Positions 20,619 through 32,683 are shown, counted from the stretch's first letter. The stretch is DNA of 64,000 bases from Rhabdophis nuchalis (GCA_039707465.1 CM077648.1:16261119-16325118), one strand, 5' to 3'. Made by a program: numbers and translations. Notes: generated by a model not told the origin, from the letters alone.

Positions 20619-21621
20619 GATCTGAATTTACTTGGGAGAGAATCCAAAACATTTGGCCCCAAACTATTTCTATCACAGCCTAGTCATACTCAGCACATTG
20701 TTTTTAAAGGATCAGATGGTTGATGGTTGAGGAGTTTTTCCAATTGCCTTGACAACCGTTTCTGAGAAATGCAAAATCTTTGACTCAGATGTAGAGCTTA
20801 ATAGGGTGGTTTCACGAATGATTAGGATGAGAACAGGACAACAGAAGGATGATAGGAGGGAGAATAGAAAACACACAGCAAGAGAGGTAGCTTTCTAAAA
20901 GAGACAGACGGGAAAGCTTTGTGCATATATTTCTGCTTGAGGCAGTTTTTCATGTCCTGCCACTCACAGCAATGCCATAGATGACTACCAGGGAGAAAAT
21001 AGTTTCTCTAATCACCCTCCACCCCGGAATACTTTCTCTGGGGAAATTACCTGATTTCTTCCCTGTCTATTTTTAGACATCTGTTCAGGCTCTTTTAATT
21101 TTTAATGGATTGCTTTTTACGGGTTTCATGGCTGCCAGTTAAATATTTGCATCAGTTGTATTATTCTTTTTGATTTGGGGTTGGTTTTTTTTTTTGCTTT
21201 TCTTATTTGTCACTTGCTCTGAGGGCATCACTATGTCAACTAAGATAAATCTGCTCCAATCGACTGAAAAAGCCAATTGAAAATTGGGAAGAAATCGGGC
21301 TAATAGAGGCTGTATGAGAAAGGACTGAAATCAATGTAAGCACGGAGTTGCTAATCCAACAGTGAAATTTCTAGAGATCCCAATAGCTATATAATTCAAT
21401 AATGGCAAAGGTTTAATGGCTGATTGATTACAAATAAAGAAGAACACTTTCTTTTCTCAAAATCTTTCGACACTATCACCTAAGCATGGCATAATAATTC
21501 AGAAAGAACATTTCCTTTATGCCGTAAGGTTGCCTTCATCTCTCTAATTTCCATTTTACCTGTGAGAGACAGTTAATTCATCTTTTATGCAGTCCTTTCT
21601 CCCTTATTTCATTGGTAAAAG
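20619..21621. other. No recognised gene or repeat
   Basis: About 1 kb of AT-rich DNA. No coding signal or repeat family that I can support. Confidence 0.5.
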
Positions 21622-21870
21622 TTGTGTGCAACCCTCCTGAGTTCCGTTTTCACTGGCAGAGGGCTGCAGGAGGCTGTTGCAGCCGAAAACCAAGCTCAGG
21701 AGCCTGTTTTCTCTGGCAGAGCACTTGGGGCCCCCACAGGCGCCCCTGACACAAGTGATGTTGAGCTGACCATGCCTACCTGGCCACACCCACTCCTGGA
21801 CAAACACAACCCTGATGCGGCCCTCAATGAAATCAAGTTTGACACCATCCTGCAAGATATATTTGATTTT
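21622..21870. mobile_element. hAT element fragment (ggccgcaatgaaatcaagttt type)
   Basis: ccgttttcactggcagaggg, gaggctgttgcagccgaaaa and cctcaatgaaatcaagtttg match the right part of the element at 51567-51868. Its left end is missing. The ORFs reported here are shadows of this non-coding element. Confidence 0.7.
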
Positions 21871-21906
21871 GGTGTATCAAGCAAAACCTTTTTAAAAAAT
21901 CAAGAC

Positions 21907-22350
21907 CTGGTTAATTTTTATTTATTTATTTATATTAAATTTATATCCCGCCCTTCTCCAGAAGGACCAGGGCGGCACACAGGAATTAAAAACATACAAA
22001 TATAACAATATAAAATTTAAAAAGATATTAAACTCCCAACCTGTGCTAAAATCAATTAAAATCCCCAATTTAAAACTGTCTAAAAGCAGTCACAGCGGAA
22101 GGTTATGCTAGGCCGGCTTGATGGAAAAGGTGTGTCTTTAGACACTGGCGGAAGAGGCGGAGGTCAGAGATGGTGCGTAGTTCAGGGGGTAGGTCGTTCC
22201 AAAGGGTAGGGCCCGCCACAGAGAAGGCTCTTCCCCTGGGTGTCGCCAACCGGCATTGCCCGGCTGACGGCACCCTGAGAAGGCCCTCTCTGTGGGAGTG
22301 GATTGGGCGAAGGGATGTATGGGGCAGAAGACGGTCTCGCATATAACTGG
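21907..22350 (-). mobile_element. L2-like LINE 3' end
   Basis: The (TTTA)n tail at about 21918-21930 is followed by atcccgcccttctcc. The minus-strand frame at 22372-22103 reads SYMRDRLLPHTSLRPIHSHR…LWNDLPPELRTISDLRLFR…HQAGLA and is open. 5'-truncated near 22350. Confidence 0.9.
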
Positions 22351-22651
22351 TTAAGGTAGGTCCAAGGCACATAGAAAACTGAATTAGACTGAATTAGACA
22401 TTTTATTCATTTATTATAGGATTCTTCCACCAAATGAAGGCATCAAACTGACCTTGGCATAGGATCCAATCTGGGTCGGTCATCAGGACCAAAGATTTAA
22501 TTTTCTGAGCTTTTGGACTCATGCTGGTGCCATCCTGAGGGAATTTATCTCTAGTAGAATATCTCTTGGCATGATTCAGATATTATGCAGGGTCAGTCTT
22601 GGTTAACAATAGGATGGAGGGATCACTTGGCTATGCCAAGGTACTTTAGAG

Positions 22652-22786
22652 CAGGGGTCTCCAACCTTTGCAACTTTAAGTCTGAAGGACTTCAGTTTCC
22701 AGACTTCTCCAGCCAGCTTTGCTGACTGGAGAATTCTGGGAGCTGAAGTCCTTCAGACTTAAAGTTGCAAAGGTTGGAGACCCCTG
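22652..22786. mobile_element. Foldback hAT MITE, 135 bp
   Basis: Same family as 20476. A perfect duplication CTTTAGAG lies at 22644-22651 and 22787-22794. A few arm mismatches (gacttctcc / ggagaattc) date it slightly older. Confidence 0.95.
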
Positions 22787-22794
22787 CTTTAGAG

Positions 22795-25061
22795 TACTTG
22801 CTGAAAGGCCTCCAATGCTGAGCTGGATTTGAAGGTGATTTTGCTATGTTTTAATGTAAGTTTATTTAAACCAGGGTGGTCCCATCATTGCGCTAGGTCT
22901 AATTTCATGCAATCTTCTGCTTAATTTCAATGTCTCTGTGCAAGAGATGAGTTCATACCTCTGGCAAGAGTTAGTTATCTTTTTTTGTTGCTGCTCTGTG
23001 AATGGAAGAATGAAAATAGAGGAAATTACAGAGGAAATGGCTCCGAACAGAATTCATCTTAGAAAATTCAGTCTCGACAGAAAAAAAGGCTACAAGCCTT
23101 AGACCTGAGCCATTATCTCTTCCTATATAAAAAAGAGCTTTTGCAGACTTCTGAAAAGTCCATGTGGTCAAGGTGAGTCTGAAATCCACAGCCTTGGTGT
23201 TATTAATATGTTCTCACCAAGTGAAGTAGCCTATTGAAAACTCCTGGGTTTGGGGGTTCTCACAATTGACTTGCCAGAGAATGAGGGTTAAAAGGTGACC
23301 AGTTTTGAGATAAAAAGAGGGGAGGATGGAATAAGGCAACAGATTAATGGATGTTTGGCCACAGCGTGTGCAACACTTCTTCTAGCCACCTAATCGGAGA
23401 AAGCCAATGAATTTCATTAGAATGACCTTGAGGGTATGAAATAAATTCCATGGCATTCTGGCAGGAGGTCCTGGGGATTTAATTATAGTTGTTCAGCTCC
23501 ACTGGTCAAAAGAGATATTCCATTTCCTGTTATGACAGTCATCTGCATGAGAAACAGTGCACTGTCTTGTGAATGCAAAAGAAAGAGAAGGTAACTAATT
23601 CTGTTACTCTTAAATAATTTTTGCTAATGGGCCATCATGCCTGAGAAAGCAAAATATATTATTTAATTTAGGAATATAATTATAATGGAGAGTCAGTTTA
23701 GGATATCTACAGGCTGTAGGACCATAACATGTCTCTTTGTGTCTGTTTAGCAACACACACAGGTGACTGAGACAGTAAGGGAAATAGTGGTTATTATTAA
23801 AATGTAAGAAATTCATTCCATGTTTGCTCTGATGAACTGAATACATCCAAAAAGGTCAGTTTTTTTTTTTAAAGAAACCTGTTTGGCGAAAAATGACAAT
23901 TTCTCATCTGATTCACATATTATACTAAGACATGGTTATCCGCGGTTTGTGAATAATTTAATGTTTGGTTTATTTGGCATGGGAAGTCTTATGCCAAAGT
24001 TTAGAGACCAAATTAGGATGAGAAAGGGTCAACATGAATGGATTCAGACAAAAAATAAATGACAATTTAAAATTTAATCATAAATCACATAATTACTGTC
24101 AACATGATTATGTCCCATATCTCTAATATTTTTTTTTCTGTCATTCAATTGTGATTTGCTTTATCATAATTTAATGAATAAACCACACAAAATCCCAAGA
24201 CGGTAGGTGGAGAAGTTAAAAAAAAAACCAAACATTTATGGCTTATCAGTTCTAGTTGTCAAGAAAATTATATTAATCGATCCATGATCAAATTAAGGGA
24301 AACATTAACTTTAAAGAAGGACGGATGCCTTTTATAAATAGTAAGCATCCTAAAGGTGGCCATGGTAATAAAAGAAAACAAAACAAGTCTGGGAATCTTC
24401 TGAGAGAACAATCCAATTTCCGTCTGTTTTTGATTCAAGGAAAGAAAGGAAAGGTTACAATTGTAAATTATAAAATATGTTCTGCTTCATGTATAAATCA
24501 TAGCTGTAACTTTAGGTACATGTGAATTGCTTTTTAACATTTATTTAAGCTTAAATAGTTGAAAGGATATTTTGAAAAGGGTTTAAGCCAGATAATTATC
24601 TAAGCAAAAATTGAAAAAAGACTTTTTCTCCCATTAACAATAATTATCCCACAGCTTTACTTAGTAAACAAAGTCAATTCAGGTGAGCAAACTTTACAGA
24701 ACAATAAGATAGAGATTTTAAATAGTCCCCATTTGAATCAACATAAAAATAGCAACATAAAAATAGCAAAAGTACATGAAATATACATTATTGATTCTCT
24801 AAAATGGACATAGCCATCCAGAGGGTCTGGTTTGTATGGATAGTGATTTGCAGGTGAGGACATTCAAAAAAAGCACACCAACTTAATTTTATAGGTAGAT
24901 TCACATAGGAGTAAAGAATAAAGATGTCTCAAAGTCTGTTGCAGGAATATTTGATTCAGAGATTCAATGAAGGCAATGGGATTAGATTTCCAAGTCAGAT
25001 CAATACACTGATTCAAAATGAGAATCAAATGGGATGCCTCAAATTTGAATCAGAAAATTAT
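22795..25061. other. 2.3 kb AT-rich DNA with no recognised gene or repeat
   Basis: The longest stretch without an identified element. The ORFs at 22971-23189, 23610-23846 and 24325-24525 are short, lack splice context and resemble no family I know. It may include conserved noncoding DNA. Confidence 0.5.
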
Positions 25062-25645
25062 ATTAATTCCCGTGTGTGAGTAGCCCTCATTCCCACCCCA
25101 GAAGAATGAAATATTTGGGGAAATATTTAAAAAAAGGCAGGATAGAATATTTTTCCTAAAGAAGAAATGAGGAAAAAATCTTAAGGGAGGCAGAAACCAG
25201 CCCCAGTCTCTCTGCCCCCAAACAGAAACTGAGGAGGCCAACTTTTAGAAATGCAGATTTGGTGATCCATTCAAGACAGGATATTTCCAAACTCCTGGCA
25301 GCAAAGTTTGACAGCTAACAAAGGCAGAATGATAGGATTAGAAAGCAGTCCCTCACCCAAGATCCAACACAGGTCGAAAGCCATTGGCCACAATAGGAAT
25401 TGCCCAACACTCTTTCAGAAAACAAGCCCCTTCATTGCACCCCCCACCAGAACAGTTCAAACTTCAAAGTCACAGAAACCTATAAAGATCCATCCACTCA
25501 TCCAACCATTTTGTCAGCTGCACCAGAACCACCTTGGTGGTTCTGCTTCATCAATATACTTTTCTTTCCAATCAGCCTCCATGTTGCTTCCAGCATCTTT
25601 CTTCCAACTTGGAACTGAACCACGTGGGTTTCTAGAAACATCTTT
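25062..25645 (-). mobile_element. Diverged LTR of the tgttggaag family
   Basis: On the minus strand the start region reads gttcagttccaagttggaag, aagatgctggaagcaacatg and ggctgattggaaag. The end region reads ccccaaatatttcattcttc, as in the LTRs at 43691 and 49066. The middle is strongly diverged, so borders are approximate. No target duplication was recognised. Confidence 0.45.
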
Positions 25646-26285
25646 TACCTAAATGATTTGGAAATCTGAACTAAATCAAATTATGTGAACTGAAATCCTA
25701 AATTGAAGAATGTTTGAATTAAATCAACCAACTGGACTGGATTTTGCCTAACTCATAGACTTTTAAAAACAACATTTGTGATAGAAGGAGGAAAACATTA
25801 CTCATCTTAATTATCATTTTCTAAATTGTTATTACCACCAACAATGTTTTTTAGCTCAGTCCCCTCAGCCTTGCTTTAATTGGGTCCTTCATTTTTCAAA
25901 AATGTTAAGAAGTTCAAGCGCAGGAGAAGAGGGTCAAAATAGCTTGGCTGTAATTTTGGGCTCTGAATCATCAACTCAATGAGCTTGCCCAACCCTGGCT
26001 GGAAAACAGAACTGGAAACTGTTGAGGTTGATGTACTGTTTGTTGCTATTGTGTAAAAGTATCATTGTGTTCAGGTTAGTCGGTAGGAAGAGAACGTTCT
26101 TTACTTTTGATTCTTGGCAAAAATGAAGTCAACCTGTCAAAACAATCTCAGTTTTCCTTTTTCCTTTGGAGAAAAAGAGAATGTTCATGTATTCCACGAT
26201 CCAGTTCATAGATTTAGTATGATCGAAGTCCTCTAAATAGACTTTTCCCCATTAACAAACAATCACATGATTCGGATTTATGAGC
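25646..26285. other. No recognised gene or repeat
   Basis: Nothing supported. Confidence 0.5.
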
Positions 26286-26293
26286 ATGGAGAC

Positions 26294-26489
26294 TAGAGGT
26301 GGTATTCTGCCGGTTCGGACTGCTTCGGGTGAACTGGTAGTGGTGGCTGCGCGAGGCTCTGCCCACCCACCCCAATGTCATCACTGACCTTCTGTGCATA
26401 CGCATAAGATTCTGCACATGCACGCCCAGATGTGCCACGCACGATCCCGCTACCAAACCGGTAGTGAAGATAAGAGGATACCATTACTG
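26294..26489. mobile_element. hAT MITE (cagaggtggtattc family)
   Basis: Starts tagaggtggtattctgccgg and ends agaggataccattactg. The duplication is ATGGAGAC (26286-26293) and ATGGAGAT (26490-26497), 7 of 8. Internal gcgcatgca-like text. Non-coding. Confidence 0.85.
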
Positions 26490-26644
26490 ATGGAGATCAT
26501 AGCAAATGCTCATACTTCTTGATGTATCTGGTTATATAGGAAAATAGTTTCTCTTATTTTCCCACATAATGCATACAGAGGAAATTTCCACAATGGATAT
26601 AATTAAATGCCACATTTTGTACTTACTTCTTGATGGCTCCAACT

Positions 26645-26869
26645 CAGGAGTGGGTTCCTGTATCGGTTAGTACTGGTTTGCTTTGTGCCCATACGCCCGA
26701 CGTGCATTGGTCGAACATGCACAGTTGACTGTAAATTGCAATGCCAGCAATGGCAGAAGAGACTGGGGGAACCGGTTCGGAGCCATGGCCAGCCTGGGTT
26801 GCTGCTGGTTCTGTGACCCAGGCCAAATTACCACTACTGGTGGTATGAACCAGTAGAAACTCACCTGTG
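26645..26869. mobile_element. hAT MITE (caggagtgggttcc type)
   Basis: Starts caggagtgggttcctgtatc and ends gtagaaactcacctgtg. The duplication is CTCCAACT (26637-26644) and GTCCAACT (26870-26877), 7 of 8. Related to the MITE at 16004. Confidence 0.85.
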
Positions 26870-26947
26870 GTCCAACTGAAGTGCTAAGGTGAACCATTTG
26901 CTTTATCCAATTACTGACCATTTTAGGCCATTGGTTCAGATCCGATC

Positions 26948-27160
26948 GCACAGTGGTTAGAATGTGGTATTGCAGGCCAACTCTGCCCACTCTGTAGTTC
27001 GATCATGATCAGCTCAAGGTCAACTCAGCCTTTTATCCTTCCAAAGTTAGAAAAATGAGGGTTCGGATTGTTGGGGGCAATATGCTGTAAACCACTCAGA
27101 CAGTGCTGTAAAACACTGTGGAGCCAGATATGAGTCTAAGCACTATTATTATTGCTATCT
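26948..27160 (+). mobile_element. tRNA-derived SINE (ttagaatgcagtattgc type)
   Basis: A box-like tggttagaatg and B box-like gttcgatcatg sit in the head. The body is ctcaaggtcaactcagcctt, ccttccaaagttag, gattgttgggggcaatatgc and gagtctaagcactattatta. The same SINE is split at 53621/54839 and reversed at 62895. I know this as a common snake SINE type but give no database name. Confidence 0.8.
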
Positions 27161-28340
27161 AATGCATCCGTTGTGGGTCATTGAAGTAAACTACCCATTT
27201 AGAAATTTGTCAGGTGTACAACAGACCTTTGGAGACCTTTTTCAAGTAGAAGTTTATTCACAGATTTCTGTGTGTGCCTCAGACTCAACCATCCTTCTCT
27301 TAGGGAAGGAAAATGAAAGCTTCATGCACATATTAAGTTTTGTGCTAAAACGTTGGAAAATAGACAAATGTTCTTAGATGGATTAAGCTTTGAGAACTGT
27401 AAAATCTCTTCTGTGCAGAAGGAGCAATTAGAAAAATGTGAAATATGGAGACTGGTATAAAGAGTCAATCTCTCAACAGGATTAAAGACTTCTTCAATAT
27501 CATCTATCATTCTCGGTTGTCTTTTAAATGCTCTGTTGTCTTTCATGTATAGCAATCAATATGGCAATCATCATGGAATAAATACGTATAATTGAAATAC
27601 TGTTTTTTATAATGATGGCCATACTTTCCAATTTGAGTTCCATCTTTCCAATTACTGAGGCTTGCAGTGAGTTTTTAAAACCCTCACAGTAGCTCCCATT
27701 TTAATTATAATCTACATTTTGAAGAGTTCAGCTATCATTATTTCCAGAATACTATGCTGTGCACAAATCACATACAGTGGATGAAGCTCATCATTGAACC
27801 AAATGATACTTTTGTTGAGCAATAATGAGCTCAGCTCTTTGATCACCCCACCTCCCCCCGATCAACCTGCATTCAGGCCACAGATAAAACTATTACAAAT
27901 GGGTGAGACAGAGTTTTCTGGGCAGATGGGATGTAAGGAATGAAAGCATGCTAACGTAAGAGCAACAGTAGCATATTTCTGAAATCTGTGGGATGTAAAT
28001 AGCAAAGAGAGATTTCTATAGGAAAATGGTATATGGGGCATTTTTGTAAAGGTATATTTGTCTTTTAAAAAAACATTGTGGACTTAAGTGAGCAAGCAAT
28101 GTGCTATTGAGACACGGCACAATCAGAATGCCATAAAATCAGAAATTGTCCAAAAGAAGTATGATTTCTCCATGGTTTATATGTCCTTTTTTTCTAAATA
28201 TTTTTCTTATATTTCTGAACTAGGTATTTCAAGATTTTCATAATCTGAAAGGGACTTTCATTTGGGGTTAGTTGCAGAGGTGGTATTTGCTATGGAAGAG
28301 CAAAGCATCAACTTCAAGCATAACCTACATTTGCAAAATA
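27161..28340. other. No recognised gene or repeat
   Basis: About 1.2 kb; nothing supported. The short ORFs overlap on both strands. Confidence 0.5.
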
Positions 28341-28435
28341 CCATATTTTTCAGAGTATAAGATGCTCCGGAGTATAAGATGCACCTTAGTTTTTGGGGAG
28401 GAAAATAATAAGAAAAAGAATTCTGCCTCTGCCTA
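28341..28435. mobile_element. TIR element fragment (ccatatttttcagagtataa type)
   Basis: TA then ccatatttttcagagtataa, with a second gagtataagatgcacctt nearby. It shares its ends with the fragment at 10780. The right border is not found. Confidence 0.45.
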
Positions 28436-28554
28436 CCAGCATCCATGGTATTCAGCTGACACATGGTAACAAGGTCAGCCAATGAATAGGCATAGCAACT
28501 AAGTCAGCCAATTTTCTGTGAGAGCAACTAAGAGACAGGAAGGAGCCTGGCTTA

Positions 28555-29200
28555 GCTCTCTACATGGGGCTTCCCTTGAGGTGCACCCGGAGGCTCCAGT
28601 TGGTTCAGAATGCGACTGCGCAGGGGATTCTGGGAGCTTCCCGTTACTCCCACGTAACACCTCTCCTGCGCGAGCGGCACTGGCTACCGGTAGCCTTCCG
28701 GGTGCGCTTCAAGGTGCTTGTCACCATCTTCAAATCGCTCCATGGCTCGGGGCCTAGCTATTTGCGGGACCGTCTCCTGCCACATACCTCCTTGCGTCCG
28801 ATACGCTCCCACAGAGAGGGCCTACTGAGGGTGCCAACCACCGGTCAATGCCGGCTAGCGGTGCCCAGGGGTAGGGCCTTCTCCGTGGCAGGGCCGGCCC
28901 TCTGGAACGACCTACCCCCCGAACTTCGCACTATGACTGACTTTCCCCTCTTTCGCCATTCACTTAAAACATACTTTTTTCAACAAGCTGGTCTTGCTTA
29001 ATCGTTAGATTTTATTGTATATAGCTTTTGCCAAATACGTACAATGGACGTTGGGTTTTTAGGGGGAATTTTAGCACAGGTTTCTATTTAATTCTTTTTA
29101 TTCATATTTATTGTATTGTTTTCTATCTTGTTGGTTTTAATTTCCTGTGCACCGCCCTGGGTCCATTCGATGGAGAAGGCACGGTATATAAATCGAATTA

Positions 29201-29234
<34 letters not shown>

Positions 29235-29253
29235 CAATAATAATAATAATAGC
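28555..29253 (+). mobile_element. L2-like LINE 3' end with (AAT)n tail
   Basis: 5'-truncated near tacatggggcttccc. An open frame 28564-29001 runs from MGLPLRCTRRLQLVQNATAQ through LWNDLPPELRTMTDFPLFR to QQAGLA. The 3' UTR has caccgccctgggtccattcg and ends in (AAT)n at 29201-29253. Confidence 0.93.
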
Positions 29254-29342
29254 CAAGAACTGAAAGTGAAACTGCTTGCGTTTTGCTTATATTTACTGCT
29301 ACCTTGGAAAATCTGCTTTTGGTAATATATTGATGATGATTA

Positions 29343-30677
29343 GAGAACTATCGTCCCGTCTCCAACCTTCACTTTTTAGTGAAGGTTGTTGAGAGTGTGG
29401 TGGCTCAACAGTTCCCTCGACATCTGGAGGAAGTTGATTATCTAGACCCGCGCCAGTCCGGCTTCCGGCCCGGTCACAGTACCGAGACGGCATTGGTCGC
29501 GTTGGTGGATGATCTCTGGAGGGCTCGGGATAGAGGTTGCTCCTCTATCCTGGTCCTGTTAGACCTCTCAGCGGCTTTTGATACCATCGACCATGGTATC
29601 TTATTGCACCGATTGGGGGGGTTGGGGTTGAGAGGCACCGTCTTACGGTGGTTCTCATCCTACCTCTCTGGTCGGTCGCAATGGGTGTTGGCAGGAGGGC
29701 AGAGGTCGGCCCCGAGGCCCCTCACATGTGGGGTTCCTCAGGGGTCGGTCCTCTCGCCACTTCTGTTCAACACCTACATGAAGCCACTGGGCGAGATCAT
29801 CCGTGGTTTTGGGGTGGAGTACCATCTGTACGCTGATGATACTCAGCTGTACATATCCACCCCAGACCACCCCAACGATGCCGTCGAGGTGCTGTCCCGG
29901 TGTTTGGAGGCCGTCCGGGTCTGGATGGGTAGTAACAAACTCAAGCTCAACCCGTCCAAGACCGAGTGGCTGTGGTTTCCGGCACCCCGGTTTAGCCAGA
30001 TAAATCTAACACTGGCCATTGGGGGCGAACATCTTGCCCCCGTGGAGAGGGCGCGCAACTTGGGCGTCCTTCTGGATTCCCGGCTGGCCATGGAGGACCA
30101 TGTGGCGGCCGTGGCCAGGGGGGCGTTCTATCAGGTTCGCCTGATACGCCAGTTGCGCCCCTTACTAGACCGGGGGGCCCTTCGCACAGTCACTCAAGTG
30201 CTTGTGACGTCCCGGCTGGATTACTGTAACGCTCTCTACATGGGGCTCCCCTTGAGGTGCACTCGAAGGCTGCAGTTAGTGCAGAATGCGGCCGCGCGGG
30301 TGGTTATGGGTGCCTCAAGGCAAGCCCACGTAACACCTCTCCTGCGCGAGCTGCACTGGCTGCCTGTGGCCTTTCGAGTGCGCTTTAAGGTGTTGACCAC
30401 CATCTTTAAATCGCTCCATGGCTCGGGGCCTAGCTATATACGAGACCGCCTCCTGCCCCATACATCCCTTCGTCCGGTCCGCTCCCACAGAGCGGGCCTA
30501 CTCCGGGTGCCGTCGGCTGGGCAATGCCGGCTGGCGACACCCAGGGGAAGAGCCTTCTCTGTGGCGGGCCCGGCCCTCTGGAACGACCTACCCCCCGACC
30601 TTCGCACTACCTCGGACCTCCGCCTCTTCCGCCAACGTCTTAAGACGTACTTATTCCAACAAGCCGGCCTAGGATAG
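29343..30677 (+). CDS. Reverse transcriptase domain and C-terminus of an L2-like LINE (partial, no 5' end)
   Basis: 444 codons without a stop, coding for a non-LTR retrotransposon RT. Numbered from the GTG at 29379: finger motif NYRPVSNL lies just upstream; SGFRPGHST at about 27-35; motif A LLDLSAAFDTIDH (Asp62); motif B PQGSVLSPLLFN at about 120-131; motif C YADD at 151-154 with both catalytic aspartates. Then come NPSKTEWLW, ARNLGVLLDS, LVTSRLDYCNALY, LRELHWLPV and LWNDLPPDL. Family members copy their RNA into DNA at a nicked target. There is no proper start codon or endonuclease; the ATG/GTG choice is arbitrary. The uninterrupted frame suggests recent insertion. Confidence 0.92.
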   Translation, partial: ENYRPVSNLHFLVKVVESVVAQQFPRHLEEVDYLDPRQSGFRPGHSTETALVALVDDLWRARDRGCSSILVLLDLSAAFDTIDHGILLHRLGGLGLRGTVLRWFSSYLSGRSQWVLAGGQRSAPRPLTCGVPQGSVLSPLLFNTYMKPLGEIIRGFGVEYHLYADDTQLYISTPDHPNDAVEVLSRCLEAVRVWMGSNKLKLNPSKTEWLWFPAPRFSQINLTLAIGGEHLAPVERARNLGVLLDSRLAMEDHVAAVARGAFYQVRLIRQLRPLLDRGALRTVTQVLVTSRLDYCNALYMGLPLRCTRRLQLVQNAAARVVMGASRQAHVTPLLRELHWLPVAFRVRFKVLTTIFKSLHGSGPSYIRDRLLPHTSLRPVRSHRAGLLRVPSAGQCRLATPRGRAFSVAGPALWNDLPPDLRTTSDLRLFRQRLKTYLFQQAGLG

Positions 30678-30890
30678 CCCCCCGCATCTGACTTTTAAAT
30701 ATAAATTATAATTTGGTTACGGTTTTAATAATGGGTTTTAGCACGGGTAAATTAATTTAATATATTTTTAATTGATTGATGTATATTGTATTTATGGTTT
30801 TATATAATGCCTGTGCGCCGCCCTGGGTCCTAACAAGGAGAAGGGCGGGGTATAAATTTAATAAAATAAATAAATAAATAATGATTATTA
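29343..30890 (+). mobile_element. L2-like LINE, 5'-truncated at the start of the RT domain
   Basis: The most complete LINE in the window, about 1.55 kb. It begins at the RT motif NYRPVSNL and keeps all later RT blocks, the C-terminal domain and a 3' UTR (gtgcgccgccctgggtccta, aagggcggggtataaattta). It ends in an (AAATA/TAAA)n tail. The endonuclease and ORF1 regions are missing, so it cannot move itself. It lies about 90 bp after another copy (28555-29253). Confidence 0.95.
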
Positions 30891-31172
30891 TTATTATTTT
30901 GAATCCTGCTGAATCAATTACTGTGCTTTCTGAATGTGTGCCCCTTTTTTGGTCCCAGGAGTCTTCAGAGAGGCCTACTAGGCCCAAAATGGGGTGCAGG
31001 GGTTTGTGTTCACAAGGGAGGGGCACACATTGTATTATGGGTGTGAGTATCCACGTGCATATAGTGTATATATAACATGCTCACCAAATCCAGAGGTGTC
31101 CCTCAAACCCCAATCTAATCATGATGAGTGCCGGAATCCTTGTTTTCATACCAGAACTCATTGATTCTGCTT
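30891..31172. other. Unassigned; possible hAT fragment
   Basis: aggggcacacattgtattat and gggtgtgagtatccacgtgc resemble the GC-rich interior of the hAT at 15001-15360. No ends were found. Confidence 0.3.
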
Positions 31173-31180
31173 GATGCACA

Positions 31181-31562
31181 CAGGTAGTCTTTGAGTTACG
31201 ACCACAGTGGAACCCAAAGTGTATGTTGCTAAATGAAACATTTGTTAAGTGAGCTTTGCCCCATTTTTACGCCTTTTCTCGTCACAGTTGTTAAGTGAAT
31301 CATTGCATTTCTTAAGTTAGTAACAAGGTTGTTAAGTGAATCCTTGCTTCCCCATTGGCTTTGCTTGTCAGAAGATCACAAAAGGTAATCACAGGATCCC
31401 CGGGGACATTGCAAGCATCATAAATATAAACCGGTTGCTAAGCATTTGAATTTTAATCATGTGACCATGGGGATCCTGCAATGGTCATAAGTCTGAAAAA
31501 TGATCATGTCACTTTTTTCAGTGCCATTGTAACTTTCAATAAATGAACTGTTGTACTACCTG
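31181..31562. mobile_element. Tigger-like TIR element
   Basis: Starts caggtagtctttgagttacg and ends actgttgtactacctg, followed by TA. Family words: cccattggctttgcttgtca, gaccatggggatcctgcaat, cagtgccattgtaactttca. A short deletion removed part of the right TIR. Non-coding. Confidence 0.8.
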
Positions 31563-32000
31563 TACTTCTATACAGTAACTGTTCAGGATTCTGAAAATAT
31601 TGACTAATCTGTCTTCAGTCAAATGTAGCCAGCTTCATCCTCTGTTAAGTCAAGACTTATAATGAAAAACATCCTATGGTCTGTTCTTGAGCTTCATTGT
31701 ATTGGAACATAAGTGATTAGAGGCAAAGTAAACAAAACATCATTTGCCTAATGATCTTAATTAACATGTACATTTCCCACCAGGAAATCCCACGGAAGCT
31801 GTAGTTCATAGGCATAGGCCTAATTCACATGCTGTACTAAACTACTGATCCTAACTACAGCTGAATAAACTACAGTTGGATGGGTTCATACGTTGTGGTA
31901 AAGTACAATGTATGAATTATCCAGGATGCATTATCTAATATAGCCATATACTAAAAGTGTTCGAAATAGTCCATAGTCTGGCTCAGTATTACCTTGAGGG
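31563..32000. other. No recognised gene or repeat
   Basis: Nothing supported. Confidence 0.5.
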
Positions 32001-32242
32001 TAATCCGTTCAAATAGGGACATGGTGGCTCAGTGGCTAAGACGCTGAGCTTGTCGATCTCAAAGGTTGGCAGATCGGCGGTTCAAATTCCTAGCGCTGTG
32101 TAACAGAGTGAGCTCCCGTTACTTGTCCCAGCTTCTGCCAACTTAGCAGTTTGAAAGCATGTAAAACGCAAGCAGAAAAATAGGAAGGTGGGAAGGTAAC
32201 AGCGTTCCGTGCACCTTCGGCATTTATTCATGCCGGCCACAT

Positions 32243-32683
32243 TGAGGCAGGACGCAAAGTGAGAATTGGACATTAAGCGTGAAACCTACTGGGTCAGGCT
32301 AGACAGCCTCTCAGGTTCCCTTTACTTCTATGTTAAAAGATTACATAGGCGGTTGCAGCTTGCAAAAGAACGGGAAATGAGTGCCTAACCACAGAGTTCA
32401 ATAGTTCTCACAAAACCACAAGGTTCAACTAAAGTTCGCTTAGAGACATGTATGGCCCAAGACGAAAGGAGAAGTTAGACCCTAAAGGCTTATTCTTTAA
32501 GGTAACCAATAGAAATAGGTTAAGCATTTCCGTGTTAAAAACTTATCTTTGAAAGATATATAAGAACCTGCTTTTTCTATAGGTCTTTGTCCAGGTGTTA
32601 GCAAAACGTATTTCTGCCTGGACCTTTGGCCAAAATAAAAGCTTATCTTGATCTTGGTGTCCATCTCCTGATTTCCTGCAACA
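32243..32683 (+). mobile_element. Solo LTR (441 bp) inside a SINE, 4-bp target duplication
   Basis: Starts tgaggcaggacgcaaag and ends tttcctgcaaca (TG…CA). A perfect 4-bp duplication ACAT lies at 32239-32242 and 32684-32687; the SINE reads through when the LTR is removed. U3/R/U5 order is visible: TATATAA at 32557-32563, AATAAA at 32634-32639, then a T-rich stretch with gatcttggtgtc. A 4-bp duplication fits gammaretrovirus-like ERVs. No viral gene remains. Confidence 0.93.
32557..32639 (+). promoter_or_regulatory. LTR TATA box and poly(A) signal
   Basis: TATATAA (32557-32563) and AATAAA (32634-32639) are spaced as in a short R region. They belong to the solo LTR and could act as a cryptic promoter; there is no nearby gene to receive it. 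Confidence 0.75.

Noticed and set aside
32026..32097. tRNA genes at SINE heads (also 2995-3070, 53170-53240, 37577)
   Set aside because: A and B boxes are present but the sequences do not fold into full cloverleafs and continue into SINE bodies.
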